Positions 35,746-44,137 of a DNA stretch of 64,000 nt are shown here, in pieces; positions within the stretch are counted from its first letter, which is position 1, and the number at the start of each line of letters is the position of its first letter. A model generated the notes under the pieces. The model was not told the origin of the DNA, did not search any database, and saw only the letters and a program-made list of their open reading frames with translations. The translations under genes and the position numbers were made by a program. The stretch is from Opitutus sp. GAS368 (lineage in GTDB: Bacteria > Verrucomicrobiota > Verrucomicrobiia > Opitutales > Opitutaceae): positions 1 through 64,000 of the forward strand of contig CAMDOF010000010.1 in the NCBI GenBank assembly GCA_945903465.1, read 5' to 3'.

Positions 35746-37008
35746 ATGCCTAGAGTCTTCATCACCGGCCTCGGCTTTGTCACTAGTATTGGCAATGATC
35801 GGCCGGCGGTCACGCAGAGCTTGCGAGAACTTCGGCACGGATTTGAATTATATCCGCCGTTCCTGAAACCAGAGATTCCCGTCAAGGTGGTCGGCACTAT
35901 CAAAGAGTTCTCCACCAACTCACCGGATCCGGAGGATTGGACTTTTCCGAATCGCTATAAAATTAAACGTGAGTTGCTGCGATCGATGGCGCCCAACGGA
36001 CTTTTCGCGCACTGCGCGATGCTGCAAGCCGTGGCCGATGCGAACCTGAGTGAGGCCGATGTTTCTAACCCCGGTACGGGACTTTACGCGGCATCCGGCG
36101 GTTCCCCTTACCTGACCCACCACCATCACGAGCGCTTGCAGAAAATGGGGGTGATGCGCTGCTCGCCGCTTGGGATCGTCGCCTCGATTGTGGGCACGCT
36201 GAACTTTAACTTGGTGGCGGCCTTCAAGATTCGCGGAGCCTCTTGCGGATTTTCCTCCGCCTGCGCTTCATCGGCCCACGCGATCGGGTTTGCTCTTGAT
36301 GATTTGATGCTCGGCCGACAAAACCGAATGTTTATTGTCGGGGCGGAAGACGGAAATGCGGACGCCATCCTCCCCTTCGCCGGTATGCGCACGCTTTCCC
36401 TGCAAACCGATCCGAACATCGCGTCGCGTCCCTTCGACGCCGCCCGCGACGGGTTTGTGGGCACCGGCGGTGCCAGCGTGCTCGTGCTCGAAACCGAAGC
36501 CGAAGTCCTCCGTCGTGGCGTCAGACCCTACGCTGAGTTAATTGGCTGGGGCCAAGCCTCTGACGGCTACAACGTCGCCATCTCGCACCCTGACGGCGGC
36601 GGGTCCGCTGCGGCTATGAATCTTGCCCTGCACGCCGCGCGCGTTAACCCCAGCGAAGTCGATTACGTCAACGCCCACGCGACCTCAACCCTGATTGGCG
36701 ACATCTCCGAGGCGCGCGCACTCCGCAGTGTTTTTAAAGAGTCGCTCAACCAAGTCGCCGTCAGCAGCACCAAGGCGCTCACCGGTCACGGGCTGTCCCT
36801 CGCCGGCGCGATGGAGAGCGCTTTCTGCGCCTTGGCGCTCCGCGACGGATTTTTACCCGGCAACGCCCACCTGACCAAGGTTGATCCAGAGTGCGCGGGG
36901 CTCAACCTACCAACCAGCACCGTCAGCCAACCGATAAACATCGTCGTTAAGAACAGCAGCGGTTTCGGCGGTGCTAACGTCGCCCTAGTCTTCAAGCGAG
37001 CCCTCTGA
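35746..37008 (+). CDS. Beta-ketoacyl-ACP synthase, FabF-like
   Basis: This 420-residue thiolase-fold enzyme has catalytic Cys173 in GFSSACASSAHAIG, His311 in VNAHATSTLIGD, Lys343 in SSTKALTGHGLSLAGA and His348. The N-terminus MPRVFITGLGFVTSIGNDRP is typical of KAS I/II, and the C-terminus has NSSGFGGANVALVF. It should condense malonyl-ACP with an acyl primer. Its partner is very likely the ACP-dehydratase fusion encoded just upstream. AAGG precedes the ATG at normal spacing. A ketoreductase and enoyl reductase are not in this cluster, so the pathway must borrow FabG/FabI or stop at an unsaturated product. Confidence 0.93.
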   Translation: MPRVFITGLGFVTSIGNDRPAVTQSLRELRHGFELYPPFLKPEIPVKVVGTIKEFSTNSPDPEDWTFPNRYKIKRELLRSMAPNGLFAHCAMLQAVADANLSEADVSNPGTGLYAASGGSPYLTHHHHERLQKMGVMRCSPLGIVASIVGTLNFNLVAAFKIRGASCGFSSACASSAHAIGFALDDLMLGRQNRMFIVGAEDGNADAILPFAGMRTLSLQTDPNIASRPFDAARDGFVGTGGASVLVLETEAEVLRRGVRPYAELIGWGQASDGYNVAISHPDGGGSAAAMNLALHAARVNPSEVDYVNAHATSTLIGDISEARALRSVFKESLNQVAVSSTKALTGHGLSLAGAMESAFCALALRDGFLPGNAHLTKVDPECAGLNLPTSTVSQPINIVVKNSSGFGGANVALVFKRAL

Positions 37009-37142
37009 CGTCGTGGCTACCGCCGCTGAGGTCTCCTCGTCAATCTCGTCTGCCCGCGGCGGGGCGGATGGGCCCGCCGCCACGACTCTGACCGAGGCAA
37101 CCCTCGGCCCCGCGGCTCGGTCCGCCTTTAAATTTTCACCGC

Positions 37143-38339
37143 ATGTCTAAGCTTCGAATCCTCGTTCTCACCTCGAGCACAGGCGGCGGTCATGACGCCC
37201 GCGCCGAGGCCTTCGCGGAGTGGTGTTTTCAACTTTATCGGCACGAAATTGACGTCCGCATTGAGCAGATGCTGGAGAAATCCTCGTTGGTCAATCGGAG
37301 CGGGGTTGCTTTTTACAACCGGATCCAACGCGGCGCCCCTTGGCTCCATACTATTTTCTACACCTTCGTGGAATTATTAAGCTACCTCAACCGAAACCGC
37401 GTAAGTTTCGGGGCGGCTTATTATCTGGAGGTGCTGCGCAGCTACCAACCTCATCTGATTCTCAGTGTCCACGACTGCCTCAATCGCGGCTATTTTCAGC
37501 TCGCCCGCCAGACGCTCGGCGCAGATCGCGTCCGCTGCGCAACCTACTGCGGCGAGTTTTCCGGAGGCTGGGGCTATTCGCGCAACTGGATCGAGCCTTC
37601 GGTCGATCTCTATATTTCGCGCACGCCGACCGCGCGCGACTACGCCATCAAATGCGGCATCCCGACCGAACGCACCCGCGTGCGCGGCTACCTCATGCTC
37701 CCGCGGGCCCACTGGGAGGTTTTCAGCCCAGAGGACCGCCGAAGATTCCGAAGCGAACAACTTGGCCTGGATCCCGATCGGTTCACTGTTTTTCTGGCCA
37801 CGGGTGGCAACGGCGCCAACAATCACTTCGACCTGCTGCCCGCGCTCCTCGTTCACGCTGACCGCGTTCAAGCCATTGTGATCTGCGGCAAGAATAAAGA
37901 AACCTACAACGCTCTCGTGCATTGGCGGGCGACCCACCCCGAGTTTACCTGCTACCTCGAAGGCTATTCGGAAACCGTCCACCTTCTGATGCAGGCCAGT
38001 GACACGATCGTAACCCGCGGCGGCACCACCACCTGCGCGAAGGCCCTCAATTTTCGCTGCCCCATTATATTTAACGCCTTCGGCGGCATCATGCCCCAAG
38101 AAGAACTCACGTGGAAATTTTTCCGCAACGGTGCGGCCTCTGAAAAAATTGAACAAGCCGGTGATTTTAACCGCATCATCGACCGCTGGATGACAACCCC
38201 CGCCGCCTATCAAAGCGTGAGGGAAAATTTTCTAAAACTCCGCTATGAGGAGGACCCCACCGTTTTGATCGAAGAGTTGGTCAGCCTCGGCAACGAAGTT
38301 GTCGGGGCTAAATTAAAGCGGCGGCATTTCCGCCCCTGA
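37143..38339 (+). CDS. MGDG-synthase/GT28-type glycolipid glycosyltransferase
   Basis: The 398-residue protein begins RILVLTSSTGGGHDARAEAF, the glycine-rich acceptor loop of monogalactosyldiacylglycerol synthases and processive diacylglycerol glucosyltransferases. The GT28 donor domain has VFLATGGNGANNHFDLLPAL, a SETVHLLMQASDTIVTRGGT motif and FRCPIIFNAFGGIMPQEE. It probably works at the cytosolic face of the inner membrane, adding a sugar to a lipid acceptor. A MurG role is unlikely because the N-terminus differs. It is the third gene of the plus-strand cluster, 134 bases after the ketosynthase, which suggests glycosylation of the lipid those enzymes make. Confidence 0.85.
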   Translation: MSKLRILVLTSSTGGGHDARAEAFAEWCFQLYRHEIDVRIEQMLEKSSLVNRSGVAFYNRIQRGAPWLHTIFYTFVELLSYLNRNRVSFGAAYYLEVLRSYQPHLILSVHDCLNRGYFQLARQTLGADRVRCATYCGEFSGGWGYSRNWIEPSVDLYISRTPTARDYAIKCGIPTERTRVRGYLMLPRAHWEVFSPEDRRRFRSEQLGLDPDRFTVFLATGGNGANNHFDLLPALLVHADRVQAIVICGKNKETYNALVHWRATHPEFTCYLEGYSETVHLLMQASDTIVTRGGTTTCAKALNFRCPIIFNAFGGIMPQEELTWKFFRNGAASEKIEQAGDFNRIIDRWMTTPAAYQSVRENFLKLRYEEDPTVLIEELVSLGNEVVGAKLKRRHFRP

Positions 38340-38667
38340 ATCCGCCGCGCGCTTGATTTGCGCCAGCTCGGTGGCGGTGAACCCCGGGCGCAATTTCCCC
38401 CGAGACCGACCGCGAATTGGTCTCGTGCCGGTAACCTAACCTCCGGCCCCAGCCGCCGCGATCAGCAGCGAGTGGCCGCCTTTTTTGCGTATCCAGCCGG
38501 CCCATACCGCCGTCCTCTCAGGATCGCGAGGGAACCGGAAGTTCGGCGGCAGCTTTCCGCCCAGCTCGCATCTCGACAGACCCGAGCGTTTACTGACAAC
38601 TTCGGTCTGGGCTCGGTCTGGGCTGGAGTTGCTACCCTTTACCCATCCCATACGCTTCCGCCTCTTG
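38340..38667. other. Intergenic region, no supported gene
   Basis: An open frame continues upstream from the next gene but has no motif. A short direct repeat (GGTCTGGGCT twice) lies near 38605-38630. No hairpin terminator with a T-run was seen. Confidence 0.5.
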
Positions 38668-40998
38668 ATGAAAATACTACCCCTGATAGCCGCTGTTCTC
38701 CTCTTGAACTATCCAGCACCAAGCCAAGGCGCTGAATCATCACTCCCCATCGTTACCGGAGTAGAGTGGCAGCCGCTCTCTGCACAAATTAAACGAGTGC
38801 TCGAGGCGCTGGATTACCAAGGCAGCCCCCTGCCAGCGGCCGACCAGCGGGCGCTCGCGCAAATTGCGCCGAACACTGCGGACGCCACCCTTCGGGCGCA
38901 GGAAATTTTAGATCGGCACTGCCTGTTTTTTGTAAATATCAATCCGGAGTTGCGGGTGAAAGTCACCCCCGGGCTGGCGAGACCCGAGCTCCTCGAACAG
39001 GGCTGGCGCGCTTTTCTCGTAAAAGTCCACAACGAAGCCGGCTCCACCAGCGTGCTCCACGGCCAGAGCCCGAATGCCCAACGCCTTTTCAATTCGCCCG
39101 CCAACGAGGTGCCCACGCGCTGGCTGGACCTGCAGATGTTCAACGCCCAACCCCTCCAAGCCACCCTGAGTGGACTCGAAATCGAATATCGCATCGTGCA
39201 GCTCTACAGCCGCGATCCCGGTCAACGGGAGGCAAAATTCGCTTTCGACGTCGGCCAAGGCACCCAAGACCTCGGTTTCCGTAACGAGACCGATCTGCTG
39301 TTTAAATGCGTACCCGCGCACGCGGTCACACTCCAGGTCCGCGATGAAAATAACCTGCCGACCACGGCCGCATTTACCATTCGGGATCAACAAGGCCGCG
39401 TCTACCCCTCGCAAGCCAAACGGCTCGCACCTGACTTCGCGTTTCAGCCGCAAATCTATCGCGCGGATGGCGAAAACCTTCGGCTCCCCGCCGGCAATTA
39501 TCAGGTCACATTTCAGCGCGGCCCCGAGTCGATCATCAAAACCATGGCTCTCAGCGTCACAGCGGCCGAACGCCAGCAGTGGGCTTTTCAAGTGGAGCGC
39601 TGGATCGACGCGGCCCGCTTCGGCTGGATTTCCGGCGACCATCACATCCACGCCGCCGGTTGCGCTCACTATACGAACCCGACGGAGGGCGTCCACGCAC
39701 CCGACATGATGCGCCATTGCCTGGGCGAAGATTTAAAGGTCGGGGCAAACCTCACCTGGGGTCCGTGCTTCGATTATCAAAAACAGTTTTTTACCGGCAC
39801 CGATGACCGAGTATCCACTTTTCCATATATCCTGCGCTACGATGTCGAAGTGAGCGGGTTTGGATCGCATAAGAGCGGCCATCTTTGCCTATTGCAGCTC
39901 AAGGATCAGATGTATCCCGGCGGCGACTCCAGCACCCACTGGCCAACGCTCGGCCTGAACACCCTGCGCTGGGCCAAAAAACAAGGAGCGCTCGTCGGGC
40001 CGGCCCATTCCGGCTGGGGCTTGCAGCCGGTGGGAACGGGCCCAGCGGAAAAGGTCAGCGACAAAAAAATCGGCGATAGCCTGAGCGTCACCAACTCGTT
40101 GCCGAATTACGTGATCCCAGCTTTTAACGGGATCGGCGCCAACGAGTACATCGTCGATGTCACCCACCTCGTCCCTGGTCCGGATGGTCGGCTCGTGCCC
40201 GCGGTCGATTTCATATCAATGGTCGACACCCCTTATCAATGGGAGCTCAACATCTGGTACCATACCCTCAACGTCGGCTTTCGCACGCGCATCAGCGGGG
40301 AAACCGATTTTCCATGCATCTACGGCGAGCGGGTCGGCCTCGGCCGCAGCTATGTTAAACTGCCGGCGAAGTGGACCTACGAGGATTGGTGCGAGGGCAT
40401 CCGAGCCGGCCGCAATTACGTTGGCGATGGCAAGAGCCACCTCATGGAATTTCAAGCCACCGCCGAGTCCCGTCACGTCGTGATGGGCGAGGCTGCCAGC
40501 GAGTTGCACCTCACCTCCGCGGGGAAAATTCGCGCGAGCGCACGCGTCGCCGCTTGGCTCAATTTAGAACCCTCCGCCGAAGCCCAAGCGCGCCCCATTA
40601 ACGCGAAACCGTATTGGGATATCGAGCGCGCCCGGGTCGGCCAATCCCGCGAGGTCGCCGTCGAACTGATCGTCAACGGCTATCCCGTCGCCAAAAAAAA
40701 CATCTCTGCCGATGGTAAAATCCAGGATGTGAACTTTGAGGTTTCCCTAGAACAAAGCAGCTGGGTCGCCCTGCGCATTCTCCCGTCGTCTCATACCAAC
40801 CCGATTTTCGTCGTCGTCGGCAACCAGCCCATCCGCGCTTCCCGTCGCAGCGCCACGTGGTGCCTCGAGAGCGTGGATCGTTGCTGGTCCCAAAAAGAGA
40901 GGTTCATCGCCTCGGCAGAAATGACCGACGCCAAGGAGGCCTACGGCCACGCCCGTGCCGTCTATCGTCAACGCCTCGCCGAATCCACCGTGGAATGA
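38668..40998 (+). CDS. Secreted CehA/McbA-type metallohydrolase
   Basis: ATG 38668 gives a signal peptide (MKILPLIAAVLLLNYPAPSQ, cleavage near QGAE) and 776 residues. The N-terminal half is beta-rich and may hold carbohydrate-binding-like or Ig-like domains. The metal-binding PHP-like domain starts at ARFGWISGDHHIHAAGCAHY (HxH motif), with further histidines in ALVGPAHSGWG. Members of the CehA/McbA family hydrolyse carbamates or phosphoesters, but most verrucomicrobial members are uncharacterised. Its stop overlaps the ATG of the next gene (ATGA at 40995-40998), so it is translationally coupled to a pectate-lyase-like protein, suggesting a polysaccharide-related or plant-derived substrate. 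Confidence 0.8.
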   Translation: MKILPLIAAVLLLNYPAPSQGAESSLPIVTGVEWQPLSAQIKRVLEALDYQGSPLPAADQRALAQIAPNTADATLRAQEILDRHCLFFVNINPELRVKVTPGLARPELLEQGWRAFLVKVHNEAGSTSVLHGQSPNAQRLFNSPANEVPTRWLDLQMFNAQPLQATLSGLEIEYRIVQLYSRDPGQREAKFAFDVGQGTQDLGFRNETDLLFKCVPAHAVTLQVRDENNLPTTAAFTIRDQQGRVYPSQAKRLAPDFAFQPQIYRADGENLRLPAGNYQVTFQRGPESIIKTMALSVTAAERQQWAFQVERWIDAARFGWISGDHHIHAAGCAHYTNPTEGVHAPDMMRHCLGEDLKVGANLTWGPCFDYQKQFFTGTDDRVSTFPYILRYDVEVSGFGSHKSGHLCLLQLKDQMYPGGDSSTHWPTLGLNTLRWAKKQGALVGPAHSGWGLQPVGTGPAEKVSDKKIGDSLSVTNSLPNYVIPAFNGIGANEYIVDVTHLVPGPDGRLVPAVDFISMVDTPYQWELNIWYHTLNVGFRTRISGETDFPCIYGERVGLGRSYVKLPAKWTYEDWCEGIRAGRNYVGDGKSHLMEFQATAESRHVVMGEAASELHLTSAGKIRASARVAAWLNLEPSAEAQARPINAKPYWDIERARVGQSREVAVELIVNGYPVAKKNISADGKIQDVNFEVSLEQSSWVALRILPSSHTNPIFVVVGNQPIRASRRSATWCLESVDRCWSQKERFIASAEMTDAKEAYGHARAVYRQRLAESTVE

Positions 40999-42314
40999 AC
41001 GCGCTCCGCCACTTCCTCTTCGCCTTTACTTTCCTCGCCGCCGCCAACGCCCAGCCCGCGTCCACCGAAAGGGCCTTCCCCAGCGCTGAGGGCTGGGCGG
41101 CCACAACACCGGGTGGCCGCAATGGAAAAATCCTGCGCGTCACAACGCTCGCCCCCGATGGCCCGGGCTCATTTCTGGCCGCGCTCAACACCCCAGGCCC
41201 GCGTACCATCGTCTTCGAGGTCGGCGGCGTCATCGATCTCGGGAAGGTGACCGGACCGCGCCGCACGTCAGTGGCAATCACGGAACCGTTTCTAACCATC
41301 GCTGGCCAAACCGCACCCACCCCGGGGATCACGTTCACTCGCGGCGGTCTCGCCATCGACACGCACGACGTCGTCATCCGTCACATCCGCGTGCGCCCCG
41401 GCGCCGCTGGCTACGCGAAAAAAATCGGCTGGGAACCCGATGGGATCGATACCGCCAGCGCGGCCCACGATATCATCGTTGATCACTGCTCGCTGACGTG
41501 GGCGGTCGACGAAAATCTCAGTGCGTCGGGTAAACCGTTTACCGGCGCCAACCCAGATGAATGGCGTAAAAACACCTCTCACCGCATCACGTTTAGCCAT
41601 AATATTATCGCCGAGGGACTCAGCCGCTCAACCCATGCCAGCGGAGAACATTCCAAGGGTTCACTCATTATGGATAACGTCACCGACGTCCTGATTCTCG
41701 GGAACCTCTACGCCCATTGCTCGCAACGCCATCCCCTCGCGAAGGGCGGCGTCTGGGTCGCGATCGTCAATAACCTCATGGTGAATCCTGGCGTTCAGGC
41801 CGTCGGCTACCGCCTGCCTGATGTCCTCTGGCACGACCGCAGCTACGAGCTCGGGAAAATGGAACTTGTCGGCAACGTTATGCTGAGCGGCGCCGATACT
41901 CGACCCGGGCTCGCCCTCCTCACCCTCGAAGGCATCGGGGACCTCGAACTTCACGCCAGTGACAATATCATCAAAAATCGCGATGGCCAACCTGCGCCCC
42001 TCACCGCTCTCGCCAAAGGCGCCACCGGAAAGATTCGCTCCCAGCCCGATCATGTGCGGTGGCCAGTCGGCCTGGCCCCGATCGCCGCCGCCCAGGTCGA
42101 GGCCGCCGTCCTCCTCAACGCTGGGGCCCGACCATGGGATCGCGATGCCATCGATCGCCGGATCGTCGAACAAGCTCGCACCGGGACCGGTCGAATCATC
42201 GATAGCGAAGATCAGGTTGGCGGCTACCCCGCCACACCCGCTACCCACCAAGCCTTTGCTCCCGAGGACTGGAATCTTCGCACGATGGAACGGAAGAACT
42301 CATCAGCCCAATAA
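40995..42314 (+). CDS. Secreted pectate-lyase-like right-handed beta-helix protein
   Basis: The 439-residue protein begins with a signal peptide (MNALRHFLFAFTFLAAANAQ), then AFPSAEGWAATTPGGRNGKI, the typical start of the PL1-like family. Beta-helix turns include ITEPFLTIAGQTAPTPGITF, VVIRHIRVRPGAAGYA and DGIDTASAAHDIIVDHCSLT. The last resembles the calcium-binding wall of pectate lyases (DGID...DHCSxTW). The later catalytic RxxR-type arginines cannot be confirmed. It probably cleaves or binds pectin-like polysaccharide outside the cytoplasm. It overlaps the upstream gene by four bases, and the next gene starts 4 bases after its stop. Confidence 0.85.
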   Translation: MNALRHFLFAFTFLAAANAQPASTERAFPSAEGWAATTPGGRNGKILRVTTLAPDGPGSFLAALNTPGPRTIVFEVGGVIDLGKVTGPRRTSVAITEPFLTIAGQTAPTPGITFTRGGLAIDTHDVVIRHIRVRPGAAGYAKKIGWEPDGIDTASAAHDIIVDHCSLTWAVDENLSASGKPFTGANPDEWRKNTSHRITFSHNIIAEGLSRSTHASGEHSKGSLIMDNVTDVLILGNLYAHCSQRHPLAKGGVWVAIVNNLMVNPGVQAVGYRLPDVLWHDRSYELGKMELVGNVMLSGADTRPGLALLTLEGIGDLELHASDNIIKNRDGQPAPLTALAKGATGKIRSQPDHVRWPVGLAPIAAAQVEAAVLLNAGARPWDRDAIDRRIVEQARTGTGRIIDSEDQVGGYPATPATHQAFAPEDWNLRTMERKNSSAQ

Positions 42315-42318
42315 AATC

Positions 42319-43848
42319 ATGCCCGATCCCGATCGCGTTGCCCCCAGCCCCCTCACCCGCCGCGAGCTCCTCAAAAGCGCCGCGAAGCTCGGGCTCACCG
42401 GCGCCCTCGCCCCCCTCACCGCCACGGCCGCCAGCCCTGCGCCCGCCACTCGCAGCGTGATCATCGACGAGAACCGCCGCCCCGGCACCACCGACTGGCA
42501 ACTCACCTTCGTCCGGACCGAGCACTTCCGCTCCGCCATGATCGAGGGCTATTGCGCGGAAACCAGCGTCCGCCCGGGCGGCAGCCTCGACTTGTTTATC
42601 AGCGCGCAACCCGCCACGGATGTGACCGTCGATCTGTATCGGCTGGGGTATTACAACGGTAAGGGCGGACGGCACGTCGCGCGCCTCGGCCCGTTCCCGG
42701 TCACGCCGCAGCCCACGCCTGCCGTCGAGGAGCATCGCCTACGCGAGTGTGCGTGGGCGCGTACCACCACTCTAAAAATTCCCACCGACTGGGTCAGCGG
42801 CGTGTATCTCGGTAAGCTCTCCTGCTCGGGCCACCGCTATCAGAGTTATATCATCTTTGTCCTCCGTGATGACCGGCCAGCGGACGTTTTATTCCAGACC
42901 AGCGATACGACTTGGCAGGCCTACAACAAATGGCCGGAGAATCATTCACTCTATGATACCGACGCACCCAACCGACCTTGGAACGCGACCACATGGGTCA
43001 GCTACGACCGTCCCTACGGTTTTTACCCGCAGGTCGTGAGCCAGCCACTCTCGCAAGGCTCGGGCGAATTTCTCCTCTGGGAATTTCCGCTCTGCTTCTG
43101 GCTCGAGCAGCAGGGCTACGATGTCACCTACTCTTCCAATATCGACACCCACGTGGACGGCGGTGGCCTCGACCGCGTAAAAGGTTTTCTCTCAGTCGCG
43201 CATGACGAGTACTGGAGCCTAGAGATGTACGACCGTTTACAGGCCGCTATCCAGCGGGGCCTGAGCGTGGCATTTCTTTGCGGCAACAGCGTCTCGGGCG
43301 TCGTGCCTTTAAACCTCAAAAACCGCGCCGGCCGGCCTCACCGATTACTCTACCGGCAGGGGGTTTTCGGCGGTCCGGCCTCACCCCAAAATCCCGAACA
43401 CTGGGAGCGCCATGGCCCCGATGAGAGTTTGCTCATCGGCGCGCGCACGATGACTCCGGCCAATGGCTCCGCCGACTGGATCGTCACCCAAGCCGCCCAT
43501 TGGATCTTCGAGGGGACCGGGATGAAAAATGGGGATCTCATTCCTGGCCTGGTCGGCTGGGAACACCATGGTGACCCCGGAAAAATCCCCGGCCTTGAGG
43601 TCATCGCCGCCGGCGAAGCGCTTAAAGCCAACGGCGATCATTCATCCTACGCGGCGACGGTTTATCCCGGCCCAAAGGGCAACTGGGTCTTCAACGCGGC
43701 GACGATCTTTTGGTCGATGGGTCTCGCCCAGCCACCCGGATTACTCCCGCCTTCTGCTCACCTCGGCCGGCCGCACGGCGTCGATGAGCGCGTCCAGCGC
43801 ATCACGGCAAATTTTCTAAGAAAATGTCGAATCACACCTGCGGCGTAA
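42319..43848 (+). CDS. Tat-exported protein of the N,N-dimethylformamidase large-subunit-like family
   Basis: ATG 42319 gives 509 residues. A twin-arginine signal is visible (SPLTRRELLKSAAKLGLTGA). The body matches the dimethylformamidase beta-subunit C-terminal-like domain: VDLYRLGYYNGKGGRHVARL, DVLFQTSDTTWQAYNKWPEN, DVTYSSNIDTHVDGGGLDRV, FLSVAHDEYWSLEMYDRLQA and GVFGGPASP. In true dimethylformamidase this subunit binds iron and cleaves an amide; no small subunit is encoded here. Export of the folded protein by Tat is consistent with a metal cofactor. It is the last gene of a three-gene operon with the metallohydrolase and the pectate-lyase-like protein. The substrate is unknown. Confidence 0.82.
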   Translation: MPDPDRVAPSPLTRRELLKSAAKLGLTGALAPLTATAASPAPATRSVIIDENRRPGTTDWQLTFVRTEHFRSAMIEGYCAETSVRPGGSLDLFISAQPATDVTVDLYRLGYYNGKGGRHVARLGPFPVTPQPTPAVEEHRLRECAWARTTTLKIPTDWVSGVYLGKLSCSGHRYQSYIIFVLRDDRPADVLFQTSDTTWQAYNKWPENHSLYDTDAPNRPWNATTWVSYDRPYGFYPQVVSQPLSQGSGEFLLWEFPLCFWLEQQGYDVTYSSNIDTHVDGGGLDRVKGFLSVAHDEYWSLEMYDRLQAAIQRGLSVAFLCGNSVSGVVPLNLKNRAGRPHRLLYRQGVFGGPASPQNPEHWERHGPDESLLIGARTMTPANGSADWIVTQAAHWIFEGTGMKNGDLIPGLVGWEHHGDPGKIPGLEVIAAGEALKANGDHSSYAATVYPGPKGNWVFNAATIFWSMGLAQPPGLLPPSAHLGRPHGVDERVQRITANFLRKCRITPAA

Positions 43849-44137
43849 AAAACTATCTCGCAAAAACGAAACTCTTTATCTTCGGCCCTCGGAGTCTGTC
43901 GGACTTGGCCGCTTGCCGGCGTTTGTGGCTCACTATTCGACTTTTTATGAACGCAAACTCCCCAAGAATTGAGGCCAGAGGCCTTAAATTCCTAAGTCCG
44001 TGGGGCGGCTAGGCGCGGGTTTATCTTGATCACCCCGCCCGCTCCGGGGCCGCCTTCCCTCTCATTTTTCGATTCAGCCGGGCCACCGTTTAACCTACCG
44101 CTTCACCCTCAGCCGCGCGTCGATCACTTTAAATTTA

